Of a DNA stretch of 64,000 nt, positions 35,951 to 45,497 are shown piece after piece. The notes beneath the pieces were generated by a model, which was given only the letters and a program-made list of their open reading frames with translations, had not been told where the DNA came from and searched no databases. This DNA is from Nostoc sp. PCC 7524. GTDB lineage: Bacteria > Cyanobacteriota > Cyanobacteriia > Cyanobacteriales > Nostocaceae. Each line of letters starts with the position of its first letter. The stretch's first letter is position 1. Where the stretch lies: positions 4,059,501 to 4,123,500 of the forward strand of contig NC_019684.1 of NCBI RefSeq assembly GCF_000316645.1, written 5' to 3'. A program made the position numbers and the translations under genes.

Positions 35951-36250
35951 CTAAAATGTAGGGCTATGTTCCTCATCCCAACATTTATTTTCATGCCAAT
36001 TACGTCCAGTCTCTTGACAACTGGATTGATTATCAAGCCAAGGAATTGACGTAGCCTGAAATGAAGTATCATTTGTGGCAGCTAGGCAAGATATGAGAAA
36101 AGGATAGATAGCCGTAACAGTAGCAACTGTACACGCCATTAATGTGATTGACAATCCACAATATAAAACAGCGTTGCCAGCACGGTTAAGATTTTTCTTT
36201 TTATTTGTCAGACAAGTATTTTTTGTAAAACTGGAATTTTGTAGAAACAT
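35951..36250 (-). CDS. Small one-span protein with cysteine-rich tail
   Basis: 99 residues. A lysine-rich N-terminus (TNKKKNLNRAGNA) precedes one hydrophobic segment (about 28-54, VLYCGLSITLMACTVATVTA). After it comes a tail with paired cysteines (QSSCQETGRNWHENKCWDEE). By the positive-inside rule the tail faces the periplasm or lumen. The C-x(10)-C spacing with W and H looks conserved rather than random. Possible but unproven as a small envelope protein. Its ribosome site is weak. Confidence 0.55.
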   Translation of the reverse strand: MFLQNSSFTKNTCLTNKKKNLNRAGNAVLYCGLSITLMACTVATVTAIYPFLISCLAATNDTSFQATSIPWLDNQSSCQETGRNWHENKCWDEEHSPTF

Positions 36251-36562
36251 TATGCAAGCCCTATGAATGTTAATTACTTCATGGGATGCACCCTGAGATT
36301 AGTTCCATTTTGTGTTTTAATATATACAATTAACAGGTAGAGATTACTTATTTAAATAATTCGTCTCTAATGAAAGCAATCATCCAATCTCAATCAGTTA
36401 TTCCACTATGAAATTGTCAAGATATTATCTAGACTTCATGTAGTTTTTATAATTATGCAGTATCTATTAATACTTGAATAGATTATTTTTGTCTGCATAC
36501 ACTGGATGACACACTAATGTAAACTTCTGATGTATCCCGGATATATGCTTTAATCCAGCTTT
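36251..36562. other. Intergenic region, divergent promoters
   Basis: 312 bp of AT-rich DNA between divergent genes. No RNA or repeat was recognised. TTGTCAAGATATTATC at 36414-36429 is a possible promoter element only. Confidence 0.3.
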
Positions 36563-37459
36563 ATGCAAGCAAATTTGTTGACTAACGTGATTTTACCCCT
36601 GTCCTTGGCTATTATCATGCTAGGAATGGGTTTATCTTTGCAACCAAAAGATTTTCAACGCGTCACTAAGTATCCAAAAGCAGTCTCAGTAGGCTTGGTA
36701 AGCCAGTTAATAGTTTTACCAATCATTGGCTTTTGCATTGCTAAAACTGTACCCATGCAGCCTGTCATCGCGGTGGGATTAATTATCTTGGCATTATGTC
36801 CTGGGGGCGTATCATCAAATATGGTGACATATCTAGCCCGTGGTGATGTGGCGTTGTCGGTTACTCTCACTGTGTTGAGTAGTATCATCACAATATTTAC
36901 CATTCCCATATTTGCTAATTTGGCACTGCAACATTTTTTAGGGCAAGGTGCAGCGATCGCACTACCAATTGGTTCGACAATGTTACAAATATTCCTAATT
37001 ACAATGGTGCCGATTGGGTTAGGAATGTATATACGCCAGAGGTTTACAGATACGGCTTTGCGCTTAGAAAAAGTAACTAATCGCCTAGCGATCGCCTTAC
37101 TTGCCCTGATTATTTTGTTAATCTTGATTCGAGAGTGGAATCGCCTCCCAGAATTTATTGTGCAAGTGGGTATTGGGGTGGTGATGTTGAATCTGATTTC
37201 AATCTTGGCAGGATTTTTTCTTAGCAAACTATTCCAACTCAATATTGCCCAGCAAATATGTATTGCCATTGAAGTTGGGTTTCAAAATGGCACGCTAGCG
37301 ATCGCTATCACTGCGGGGCTGCTGAATAATCCAGATATGGCAGTTCCTGGTGCGATTTATGGCTTGTTTATGAATTTTACTGGTTTTGCCATCATTAGCT
37401 ATGGCAGAAAATTATTTGCCACTAATTCCATGAGTAGAGATTTAGTAGGTAAAGTCTAA
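36563..37459 (+). CDS. Bile acid:sodium symporter (BASS) family transporter
   Basis: 298 residues with 8-9 membrane segments. Conserved blocks are PLSLAIIMLGMGLSLQPKDF (about 12-31), LALCPGGVSSNMVTYLARGD (about 77-96, the G-G-x-x-S-N Na+-site region) and EVGFQNGTLAIAIT (about 239-252, with the E and Q-N of the crossover). BASS proteins move organic acids with Na+. This one is the general COG0385 type rather than the bicarbonate transporter SbtA. Substrate unknown. Confidence 0.93.
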   Translation: MQANLLTNVILPLSLAIIMLGMGLSLQPKDFQRVTKYPKAVSVGLVSQLIVLPIIGFCIAKTVPMQPVIAVGLIILALCPGGVSSNMVTYLARGDVALSVTLTVLSSIITIFTIPIFANLALQHFLGQGAAIALPIGSTMLQIFLITMVPIGLGMYIRQRFTDTALRLEKVTNRLAIALLALIILLILIREWNRLPEFIVQVGIGVVMLNLISILAGFFLSKLFQLNIAQQICIAIEVGFQNGTLAIAITAGLLNNPDMAVPGAIYGLFMNFTGFAIISYGRKLFATNSMSRDLVGKV

Positions 37460-37537
37460 GGGCAGCATCAAAATACACAGGTATTAACTACAAACTGGGC
37501 GATCGCATAGATAATATTTGTGGAATCCCCAGTCAGG

Positions 37538-37682
37538 TGCGTCAGTCAGATAAACCCTTAGCAGACAGAAGACATCTCCAAACAAGAATGTAGAGACGTT
37601 CTATAGAACGTCTCTACAAGGTTTCTGGAAAACGCATATTGAATTTCTGGAGATGTCTAGAGAAATTATTTGTACTGACGCA
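37538..37682. repeat. MITE-like nested inverted-repeat element (145 bp)
   Basis: Ends are exact 9-bp inverted repeats, TGCGTCAGT (37538-37546) and ACTGACGCA (37674-37682). Inside are 11-bp arms, AGACATCTCCA (37570-37580) and TGGAGATGTCT (37648-37658). The centre is a perfect 30-bp palindrome at 37589-37618 with half-site TGTAGAGACGTTCTA. No coding capacity. Three nested symmetric pairs make a chance origin very unlikely; it resembles a miniature inverted-repeat transposable element. No target duplication was obvious. Confidence 0.7.
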
Positions 37683-37797
37683 TTCTACCTATACCTCCAG
37701 CACGTTAAGCTGGATGAAGGTAGCAATTCATTGCACTTTTTAGATTAAATTGTCTATCCCTGTTATTTTTAGATTTTCCCTGCTTGAGAAACCTGGA

Positions 37798-38520
37798 ATG
37801 CTAGACCAAATTTTTGACTACCTGCACTTTCATCTCAGCATTGAAGCTTCTATAGTCCTGCTGATATTGATATTTTTAGAAGCAGTGCTATCTGCTGACA
37901 ATGCGATCGCTCTTGCAGCCATTGCCCAAGGACTAGAAGATAAAAAACTGGAACGTCAGGCGCTGAACATTGGTTTAGTCGTTGCTTATGTGCTGCGAAT
38001 TACCTTGTTGTTGACTGCTACCTGGGTACAAAAGTTCTGGCAATTTGAACTCTTGGGTGCTGCATACCTTCTATGGTTGGTATTCCAACACTTTACCTCG
38101 GAAGAAGCTGAAGGCGAACATCACCACGGGCCGCGTTTTACTTCTTTGTGGCAAGCAATACCAGTAATTGCCTTTACAGATTTAGCCTTCTCTTTAGATA
38201 GTGTCACAACTGCGATCGCAGTATCTCAAGAAAAGTGGTTAGTGCTAACGGGGACAACCATAGGCATTATCACCCTGCGCTTCATGGCTGGCTTATTTAT
38301 CCGTTGGTTAGATGAATTTGAAAACCTAGAAGATGCAGGATACATCACCGTTGCCTTAGTGGGGTTACGCCTGTTATTGAAGGTAGTAAACGAAGATTTT
38401 GTCCCACCAGAATGGGTAATGATTACCGCGATCGCTCTAATTTTAACTTGGGGATTTGCCAAACGCACTCTCACAGAAGCACCCCAAGTAGAAGCAGAAA
38501 AGAGTGAAGTAACGAAGTGA
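37798..38520 (+). CDS. TerC-family integral membrane protein
   Basis: 240 residues from ATG 37798; an in-frame TTG at 37750 would add 16 residues. The TerC blocks are FLEAVLSADNAIALAAIAQ (about 31-49, with the N-A-I metal site) and PVIAFTDLAFSLDSVTTAIAVS (about 123-144, second acidic D-x(5)-S-L-D-S repeat). Seven or so membrane segments. TerC proteins are linked to tellurite resistance and manganese homeostasis or export; thylakoid relatives act in protein insertion. An Mn2+ role is plausible but inferred. Confidence 0.92.
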   Translation: MLDQIFDYLHFHLSIEASIVLLILIFLEAVLSADNAIALAAIAQGLEDKKLERQALNIGLVVAYVLRITLLLTATWVQKFWQFELLGAAYLLWLVFQHFTSEEAEGEHHHGPRFTSLWQAIPVIAFTDLAFSLDSVTTAIAVSQEKWLVLTGTTIGIITLRFMAGLFIRWLDEFENLEDAGYITVALVGLRLLLKVVNEDFVPPEWVMITAIALILTWGFAKRTLTEAPQVEAEKSEVTK

Positions 38521-38640
38521 GGGAATGGGGACTGTTAAGAAGCAGGGGTGCAGAAGAGAAAAATCCAATGCCCCACTCCCTACTTCTAGGCTGTTGACTT
38601 GGATGAGATTTACCCATGTCATCATCGGTGAACCAAATTA

Positions 38641-38700
38641 AATGAGTAATGAGTAATGAGTAATGAGTAAATACCCATTACTTATTACTCATTACTTAAA
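38641..38700. repeat. TAATGAG tandem repeat with inverted copy
   Basis: Four TAATGAG units are followed, after ATACCC, by ATTACTTATTACTCATTACTT, the inverted copy. The whole can form a long hairpin. Confidence 0.8.
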
Positions 38701-38792
38701 GAAGGAAAGGATTAGGCATGAATTTTTAACCCCTGAAAAGGTACAAAGTCAACACCCTACTCCCTACTCCCCACTCCCCACTCCCTACTCTA

Positions 38793-39242
38793 CTATTCGT
38801 GCAACCAAGGTGTTAAATGAGGTTGCCAATTAACTAATTCTGCATCTGTGAACCACAGGCTGACTTCTCGTACAGCAGTTTCTGGTGCATCAGAACCGTG
38901 GATCAGATTACGACCAATATTAATGCCGAAATCGCCCCGAATGGTTCCTGGTTCTGCGGTTAGGGGATTTGTCGCACCAATCATTTTTCTGGCAGCAGCA
39001 ATTACACCATCGCCTTCCCATACCATCGCTACCACTGGGCCAGAAGTGATAAATTCAACTAGACTGGGAAAGAATGGTCTTTCGCGGTGTACATCATAGT
39101 GCTTTTCAGCCAATTCGCGGCTGACTTGCAAAAACTTCAAACCAACCAGGGTAAAACCTTTGGTTTCAAAACGACGGATAATTTCACCTACCAGTCCACG
39201 CTGTACGCCGTCAGGTTTAATTGCTAAGAATGTGCGTTCCAA
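38793..39242 (-). CDS. ndk: Nucleoside diphosphate kinase
   Basis: 149 residues, full length. It begins [19 protein letters not shown] (ATP-site lysine) and has the active-site histidine in [22 protein letters not shown] (H115; quoted to show NxxHGSD). It balances NTP pools by phospho-transfer through that histidine. Cytoplasmic, hexameric in the family. The start ATG has GGGAGATAG upstream. It stands alone, divergent from speA. Confidence 0.97.
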   Translation of the reverse strand: MERTFLAIKPDGVQRGLVGEIIRRFETKGFTLVGLKFLQVSRELAEKHYDVHRERPFFPSLVEFITSGPVVAMVWEGDGVIAAARKMIGATNPLTAEPGTIRGDFGINIGRNLIHGSDAPETAVREVSLWFTDAELVNWQPHLTPWLHE

Positions 39243-39279
39243 AGCTATCTCCCAAAAATTAATAAAATTCTTATTTAGT

Positions 39280-39370
39280 CAATAGTCAAGAGTCTATAGT
39301 TCAAAGTCCATAGCTTCAGAGTCTTGCCTAATGACTAATAACTAATCACTAATGACTAATGACCAATCAG
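39280..39370. repeat. AGTCAAT / ACTAATG short repeats before speA
   Basis: Degenerate AGTCAATAGTCAAGAGTC and CTAATGACTAATAACTAATC heptamer units lie in the ndk-speA divergent gap, like those before menG. Confidence 0.7.
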
Positions 39371-39461
39371 AGTTTATCTCAGAAATTATCTCTGAGTGCA
39401 TATACGTTGCCAAATTAATGCGTTAAATTGTTTATTCGTGGGTGAAACACAGAGGTCAGAC

Positions 39462-41474
39462 ATGGGTGTTGAGTCAACTGCTACATCAGATGAGGTGGTA
39501 AAAGTACCCTCCAACGGCAACAAGCTAGAAGGAAAAGGTCATAAACAGAAAAAGCTGTTACCATCCAGTACCGGAGATGTATCTCGCGCTTGGAAAATTG
39601 AGGATAGTGAAGCTTTATACCGGATTGAAGGTTGGGGACAGCCTTATTTTTCGATTAATGCTGCCGGTCATGTGACTGTTTCTCCCAAGGGCGATCGCGG
39701 GGGTTCTCTGGATTTATTTGAGTTGGTTAACGCTTTAAAACAGCGTAATTTGGGGCTACCCTTACTGATTCGCTTTTCGGATATTTTAGAAGACCGCATT
39801 GAAAGGTTAAATGCTTGTTTTGCGAAAGCGATCGCCCGCTACAATTACCCTGGTGTATATCGTGGCGTGTTTCCTGTCAAGTGCAATCAACAACGGCATT
39901 TGATCGAAGATTTGGTGAGATTTGGCAAGCCCCATCAGTTTGGTTTAGAGGCTGGTTCTAAACCAGAATTAATGATTGCCTTAGCTTTATTGGATACCCC
40001 AGGCGCATTACTCGTTTGCAACGGCTACAAAGACCGGGAATACATCGAAACGGCAATGTTAGCCCAAAAACTAGGGCAAACGCCAATTATCGTCTTAGAG
40101 CAGGTAGAAGAAGTCGATTTGGTGATTGCGGCTAGTCATCAGTTGGGAATTAAACCAATTTTGGGTGTACGTGCCAAATTAAGTACCCAAGGGATGGGAC
40201 GCTGGGGAACATCCACAGGCGATCGCGCTAAGTTTGGGTTGACAATTCCCGAAATTATCCAGGCAGTTGACAAGTTGCGGGACGCTGATTTGCTGGGTTC
40301 TTTACAGTTGTTGCACTTCCATATCGGCTCGCAAATTTCTGCAATTAATGTGATTAAAGATGCCATTCAAGAGGCTAGCCGCATTTACGTGGAACTAGCA
40401 GCCCAAGGTGCAGATATGAAATATCTCGATGTGGGCGGTGGCTTGGGTGTAGATTATGACGGTTCTCAAACCAACTTCTATGCCTCGAAAAACTACAATA
40501 TGCAGAACTATGCTAACGATATCGTGGCAGAGTTAAAAGATACCTGTGCAGAACGGCAAATACCCGTACCTACCCTGATTAGTGAAAGTGGTCGAGCGAT
40601 CGCTTCCCATCAATCGGTGCTGATTTTTGATATTCTCAGTACCAGTGATGTCCCCCTAGATGTCCCAGAACCACCACAAGAGGGCGAGTCCCCAGTCATC
40701 AAATACCTGTGGGAAACCTACCAATCCATCAATGTAGAGAACTATCAAGAGTTCTACCACGACGCAGCCCAATTTAAAGAAGAAGCCATCAGCCGCTTTA
40801 ATTTAGGTATTTTGCGTCTCAGGGAACGAGCCAAAGCTGAACGTTTGTACTGGGCTTGCTGCCAGAAAATACTAAACATTATTCGTCAGCATGATTACGT
40901 ACCCGACGAATTGGAAGACCTAGAAAAAATCATGGCTTCCATCTACTACGTCAATCTATCGGTGTTTCAATCAGCACCAGACTGTTGGGCGATCGATCAG
41001 CTATTTCCAATTATGCCCATTCATCGTTTAGACGAAGAACCAACACGGCGAGGTATCTTAGCAGACCTCACCTGCGACAGCGATGGCAAAATCGACCGCT
41101 TTATTGACTTACGTGATGTCAAATCAGTTCTGGAACTACACCCCTTCCAAGCAGGGGAACCCTACTACCTGGGAATGTTCCTCAATGGTGCGTACCAGGA
41201 AATCATGGGCAACTTACACAACTTATTTGGCGATACCAACGCTGTTCATATCCAATTGACCCCCAAAGGCTATCAAATTGAACACGTAGTTAAAGGCGAC
41301 ACCATGAGCGAAGTTGTCAGCTATGTGCAGTATGATTCCGAGGATATGGTGGAAAACATCCGTCAGCGTTGTGAGAAAGCCTTAGAAGAAAAACGTATCA
41401 CTCTAGCTGAATCTCAACGACTCCTGCAAACCTACGAACAGAGTCTTAGAAGATACACATATCTTAATAGCTAG
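39462..41474 (+). CDS. speA: Biosynthetic arginine decarboxylase
   Basis: 670 residues from ATG 39462, which has AGAGG 8 nt upstream; a longer frame from 39396 has no such site. The family is fold-type III PLP decarboxylase, with the PLP lysine K140 in GVFPVKCNQQRHL, SLQLLHFHIGSQIS, and the GGGLGVDYDG phosphate loop. The DKFIDLRDVKSVLELHP-type C-terminal block includes the second active-site half (the D/C region near LADLTCDSDGKID). It converts arginine to agmatine for polyamine synthesis. No downstream agmatinase gene is in the window. Confidence 0.96.
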   Translation: MGVESTATSDEVVKVPSNGNKLEGKGHKQKKLLPSSTGDVSRAWKIEDSEALYRIEGWGQPYFSINAAGHVTVSPKGDRGGSLDLFELVNALKQRNLGLPLLIRFSDILEDRIERLNACFAKAIARYNYPGVYRGVFPVKCNQQRHLIEDLVRFGKPHQFGLEAGSKPELMIALALLDTPGALLVCNGYKDREYIETAMLAQKLGQTPIIVLEQVEEVDLVIAASHQLGIKPILGVRAKLSTQGMGRWGTSTGDRAKFGLTIPEIIQAVDKLRDADLLGSLQLLHFHIGSQISAINVIKDAIQEASRIYVELAAQGADMKYLDVGGGLGVDYDGSQTNFYASKNYNMQNYANDIVAELKDTCAERQIPVPTLISESGRAIASHQSVLIFDILSTSDVPLDVPEPPQEGESPVIKYLWETYQSINVENYQEFYHDAAQFKEEAISRFNLGILRLRERAKAERLYWACCQKILNIIRQHDYVPDELEDLEKIMASIYYVNLSVFQSAPDCWAIDQLFPIMPIHRLDEEPTRRGILADLTCDSDGKIDRFIDLRDVKSVLELHPFQAGEPYYLGMFLNGAYQEIMGNLHNLFGDTNAVHIQLTPKGYQIEHVVKGDTMSEVVSYVQYDSEDMVENIRQRCEKALEEKRITLAESQRLLQTYEQSLRRYTYLNS

Positions 41475-41567
41475 GGACTGGGGACTGGGGACTGGGGACT
41501 GGGGACTGGGTTTTAAGAATAAATACCTCCCTTATCTCCCTTGTCTCCCTTGTCTCCCTTGTCTCAC
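41475..41567. repeat. GGGACTG pentad and CCCTTGTCTC repeats
   Basis: Five exact GGGACTG units (41475-41512) and four CCCTTGTCTC-like units (41529-41567) lie between convergent genes. Confidence 0.85.
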
Positions 41568-41595
41568 AGGCTTCCTAGCTGCTCACTTCTATCTT

Positions 41596-42762
41596 CTAAC
41601 CGGAAGTTCCCAGCAACTCTTCAATCGCTTGCCGTTCCACTGGGGTAGTCTCTGGTGGTGTCTGTCTTGCGTCGGTAATTAACCAGTCTAAAGCCGCAGC
41701 TTGGACATCAATGGCTGCACCTGTTTTATCTACGCAATAACGTCCAAACACCAACTTATCAACCAGTCTCACACCTGCGCCCAAACGTGACCATTCAAAG
41801 ATGACACTGTTATCCACAGTCGCGCCACTGCATATCCAGCAGTTAGGGCCAATCATCGCCGGTCCGACGATTTTCGCTCCATCTTCGATTCTGGTCATAC
41901 CACCAATATAAACGGGGCCTGTGATATCCACTTTGTCCCAATTCACCGCCACATTTAAACCAGTGTAGATACCAGGCGCTACTTCATGGCCAGGAATCTG
42001 CACGTTTTTGATTTCACCCAACAATACACCGCGAATGGCTCGCCAGTAGTCTGGGACTTTACCGATATCCACCCATTCAAAATCCATCGGAATGGCGTAG
42101 AAAGGCGCACCAATTTCTACCAATTTGGGAAATAATTGACCACCAATGTCATATTCCACACCAGAAGGTATGTATTTAAATACCTCTGGCTCAAAAATGT
42201 AAATACCCGTGTTGATATTGGTGCTAAGTGCTTCCTCTACAGAGGGTTTTTCTTGGAACGCTTTTACACGACCTTCTTCGTCGGTGACGACTACACCGTA
42301 ACTAGAAACTTCTTCTAAGGGGACAGTTTTGGAAATGATGGTTGCAATTGACCCTTTTGATTTGTGCCACTTGACTGCTGCTGTCAAATCCAGGTCAATT
42401 AAGGCATCGCCGCACAATACGACAAAGGTATCATCAAAAAATGGTGAGAAGTCTTGGATGCGGCGCATTCCTCCGGCTGAACCAATGGCTTCCCCTACGA
42501 GTTTACCGTCGTCGTCGATTTTTCCTTCAAAGGAATAGGCAATCTGTACTCCAAAACGTTGACCGTCACGGAAATAGTTTTCAATTTCCTCCGCCAAATG
42601 GCTGACGTTGACCATAATTTGGTCAAAACCATGTTGGCGTAAAAGTTCCAGTAAAAACTCCATCACTGGCTTTTGCAGGATGGGAATCATCGGTTTGGGA
42701 ATTGTATAGGTAATCGGACGGACACGAGTACCTTTACCTGCTGCGAGAATCATCGCTTTCAT
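41596..42762 (-). CDS. Sugar-phosphate nucleotidyltransferase, GDP-mannose pyrophosphorylase-like
   Basis: 388 residues. The NTP-transferase domain (about 1-235) begins MKAMILAAGKGTRVRPITY and has PKPMIPILQKPVMEFLLE and GDALIDLDLTAA. The C-terminal left-handed beta-helix (about 250-345; PVYIGGMTRIEDGAKIVGP) is of the mannose-1-phosphate guanylyltransferase/GlmU type. It forms an NDP-sugar from NTP and a sugar 1-phosphate, probably for polysaccharide or glycolipid synthesis. Sugar specificity cannot be read by eye. Monocistronic. Confidence 0.9.
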   Translation of the reverse strand: MKAMILAAGKGTRVRPITYTIPKPMIPILQKPVMEFLLELLRQHGFDQIMVNVSHLAEEIENYFRDGQRFGVQIAYSFEGKIDDDGKLVGEAIGSAGGMRRIQDFSPFFDDTFVVLCGDALIDLDLTAAVKWHKSKGSIATIISKTVPLEEVSSYGVVVTDEEGRVKAFQEKPSVEEALSTNINTGIYIFEPEVFKYIPSGVEYDIGGQLFPKLVEIGAPFYAIPMDFEWVDIGKVPDYWRAIRGVLLGEIKNVQIPGHEVAPGIYTGLNVAVNWDKVDITGPVYIGGMTRIEDGAKIVGPAMIGPNCWICSGATVDNSVIFEWSRLGAGVRLVDKLVFGRYCVDKTGAAIDVQAAALDWLITDARQTPPETTPVERQAIEELLGTSG

Positions 42763-42996
42763 AAAAGTTTATTCCTCAACCACCAGCCAGTTTACTTTTA
42801 ATGAGTGATACTTAATCATCAGTTTTAATTTCTGTTCTAAGTTACCCCTGACAACAGGGATAACAGGAATTTACCGATTATTGCAACCAAGAGACAAGTC
42901 ATAGTCATCTTTTTAATTTAATCGGATTTTTGCTGTGACTGAAGTACAACTGGTAAATTCCCCGAATATTTTATCTTGCTTTTGCTAGAAATTCTT

Positions 42997-43827
42997 TTAG
43001 CTCGTCGATTGTGGCAAAATTGGGTCGGTGTGATTGGCATCTGTAATTAACCGAATTTTGATATCTTGGTAAAATTCTTCTTGAAACAGCTCTACTTTAG
43101 ATTGTGCCGATAGCAGTAGTAAAGCCCAGAAAACGCTGACTATATGACTATTTTCTGATTCATGGTGGGAAGGATCTTGTTGTGCTGGCTTTGTCTGCGT
43201 CCACAATTGCACAAGCTGTTCCAGATTCAGGAAATTTTGTTCTAACAGTATTTCGCTCGCGGAACTACGCAATACTTGTTCTAGTTCACCAGCCACTTCC
43301 GTCAAATTTTCCTGGTGTGCTAACTCCAGCGCCTCTCGCATAGTTTTGACACTGGGCTGACGCTTGATACGAGCAGGTTTACTGACTTTCTGCACCAGTT
43401 TTAGCTGGTTCGCCATGATTTGTAGTTGCTCGATTAACTCTGGTAGAGTCACACGGCGTTTTGGTGGTGGCATGGCGGCGGGGCGACGACGCAAATATCG
43501 CTCTAGTTGTAAACGATGACCTTGATGCAATAATCCGTTTTCAATATCTAGGAGAGTATCATCTATGACATCTTCTAGTTCTTCGGTTGCTGTTGACAAT
43601 TGCATCAAAGTATTTGCTTTGAATAAAACTAACATTGACGCTGATAAAAAAGCCTGTCCAGATTGTGACAAATCAGCTTCGTAGCCTCTAGCTGTTGTCT
43701 TTGGTGTCATTAGTTCTAAATAATTGTCAATCACCTCAATGACTTGAACATCCCAAGGATCTATTTCTCCCCGTTCAGCTTGCTCAATTAAGAGTGTGAT
43801 TGTTTCTAATAGCTCGGAAGTATCCAT
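42997..43827 (-). CDS. scpA: Segregation and condensation protein A
   Basis: 276 residues of the kleisin ScpA family. The N-terminal LLETITLLIEQAERGEIDPW (about 5-24; binds the SMC neck) and a central FLSASMLVLFKANTLMQL block are typical. The C-terminal winged helix is seen in VSVFWALLLLSAQSKVELFQEE (about 231-252). With SMC and ScpB it compacts and helps segregate the chromosome. Its scpB and smc partners are not in the window. The linker (KRRVTLPELIEQL) is somewhat variable. Confidence 0.92.
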   Translation of the reverse strand: MDTSELLETITLLIEQAERGEIDPWDVQVIEVIDNYLELMTPKTTARGYEADLSQSGQAFLSASMLVLFKANTLMQLSTATEELEDVIDDTLLDIENGLLHQGHRLQLERYLRRRPAAMPPPKRRVTLPELIEQLQIMANQLKLVQKVSKPARIKRQPSVKTMREALELAHQENLTEVAGELEQVLRSSASEILLEQNFLNLEQLVQLWTQTKPAQQDPSHHESENSHIVSVFWALLLLSAQSKVELFQEEFYQDIKIRLITDANHTDPILPQSTS

Positions 43828-44313
43828 TCTGATTTCCGATTGTAGAAGTTTAGGCAGGGGACTGGGGATTGGGGATTGGGGACTGGGGATTGGGTGTTAA
43901 GAATAAATTCTTGTTTGTCTATCCTTGTCTCTAAATTCCTACTTCCTCTTCCCTACTGACAAGTTTGATAGCTATGTAACCACATTATGTGGTTTAAAAC
44001 CAGCTTTATATTATCACATAATATTTTTATACATTATATTTCAGTAAATACTCGATATTAAAAGTTTTTCTAAGTTGGAAATATTGACCAGGAAAATTTT
44101 TGGTATCACAAACAGACTGGTTTGAGAAGATGGAAAAGTTTTGATCAGTTGTTTTTAGGGAAGCAGATTTTTGGTGAGGGTATTTCTCTCTCTGAAGAAT
44201 GGTGTACACATAGGCTAATTTCTTATCAAAAGAAAGATGTATTTTTTGGCTGAAAGCTTTGCAATAAAACTAACTTCTTTAACTTTAATGACCAAGGATA
44301 GGAATTTAATAAT
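43828..44313. other. Intergenic region with palindromes and tandem repeats
   Basis: 486 bp between divergent genes. GGGGATT/GGGGACT repeats occupy 43856-43896. At 43978-43994 AACCACA-TTA-TGTGGTT is a perfect 7-bp inverted repeat, overlapping GGTTT-A-AAACC. It may be an operator. A short open frame on the minus strand here lacks a ribosome site and is not called. Confidence 0.4.
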
Positions 44314-45486
44314 ATGACACTACTATCTATTGATGAATTAAAAACTTTAGTCGCTAACTCTCAGTTGCCTTGTGTTTCTTTGTATATGCCTATGCAAAAA
44401 GCAGGGCCAGAAGTTCGACAAAATCCCATTCGCTTTAAAAATTTAATGCGTGAGGCTGAAGAACGTTTAGATGGGATGGGTATGCGTCATACTGAGGCTG
44501 TAAATTTGCTTCAAGCAGCGAGGGAACTTGATCAAAACGATTTCTGGGAACACCAAGAGCAGGGATTGGCAATCTTTATTTCTCCCCAGGTATTCCGTTA
44601 TTACTGTCTGCCAACTGAGTTGCCAGAATTGGTAGTTGTGGGCAATCAGTTTCATCTTAAGCCATTGCTGCATTTACTCAATAGCGATCGCAAATTTTAC
44701 CTCCTGGCTCTAAGCCAAAACAATGTCCGCTTCTTTGAGGGCAACCACTATGGTATTCAAGAAGTGGAAGTAGAAAATATGCCGCAGAATTTAGACGAAG
44801 TTCTGCTGATACAGGATAGCTCAGAAAAAGGTGTACAGCACCGAATTGCCTCACCGAGAGGGGGAACTGCTAATTCTTTTCAGCAACCAGGCCAGTTTCA
44901 TGGCCAGGGAAGTCCCGAACAGGATAGACATCAAGTCGGCATTTTACAATTTTGCTATGCCATAGATAAGGCACTACATGAAAAACTGCGGGATGAACAA
45001 GCACCTCTAATTGTGGCTGGAGTTGAGTATCTCCATCCGCTTTATCGGGAGGCGAATACATATCCTCATTTACTAGCAGAAGGTATTACTGGCAATCAGG
45101 AAATTATCCAGCCGGAAGACTTACATCATCAGGCTTGGCCAATTGTGTCTCCTCTGTTGCATGAACATCAGCAGGAGGCGATCGCACTTTATCAACAACT
45201 ATCCGCAGAGGATACCGCTAAAGCCTCTAGTGATATCAAAGAAATTGTCCCAGCCGCTTACTACCAAAAGGTTGACACTTTGTTGGTACCTTGGCGGCAG
45301 CAAGTTTGGGGTAAGTTTGACCCCGATACGATGAATGTGGATTTACACTCAGAACCAGAGCCAGATGATGAAGATATGTTAGATGTGGCAGCTGTTTATA
45401 CCTTTTTAAACGGTGGTCAGGTTTATACTGTTACTCCCGAACAAATGCCCAATGGTCAAGCAATAGCAGCCATTTTCCGATATTGA
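44314..45486 (+). CDS. baeRF-like (release-factor-fold) protein of unknown role
   Basis: 390 residues. The N-terminal block PCVSLYMPMQKAGPEVRQNP and the order of the domains resemble the bacterial/archaeo-eukaryotic release factor families (baeRF). FYLLALSQNNVRFFEG (about 128-143) is the typical second-domain strand, and AGVEYLHPLYREANTYPHLL is in the third, L7Ae-like region. Those families are proposed to act on ribosomes or RNA, sometimes in conflict or stress contexts. Role unknown here. The 3' end is 11 nt from the convergent PEP-synthase-like gene. Confidence 0.7.
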   Translation: MTLLSIDELKTLVANSQLPCVSLYMPMQKAGPEVRQNPIRFKNLMREAEERLDGMGMRHTEAVNLLQAARELDQNDFWEHQEQGLAIFISPQVFRYYCLPTELPELVVVGNQFHLKPLLHLLNSDRKFYLLALSQNNVRFFEGNHYGIQEVEVENMPQNLDEVLLIQDSSEKGVQHRIASPRGGTANSFQQPGQFHGQGSPEQDRHQVGILQFCYAIDKALHEKLRDEQAPLIVAGVEYLHPLYREANTYPHLLAEGITGNQEIIQPEDLHHQAWPIVSPLLHEHQQEAIALYQQLSAEDTAKASSDIKEIVPAAYYQKVDTLLVPWRQQVWGKFDPDTMNVDLHSEPEPDDEDMLDVAAVYTFLNGGQVYTVTPEQMPNGQAIAAIFRY

Positions 45487-45497
45487 TTTGGATGAGT

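Noticed and set aside
44027..44209. A 60-residue minus-strand frame upstream of the baeRF-like gene
   Set aside because: GTG start without a ribosome site, in AT-rich DNA, with no recognisable pattern.
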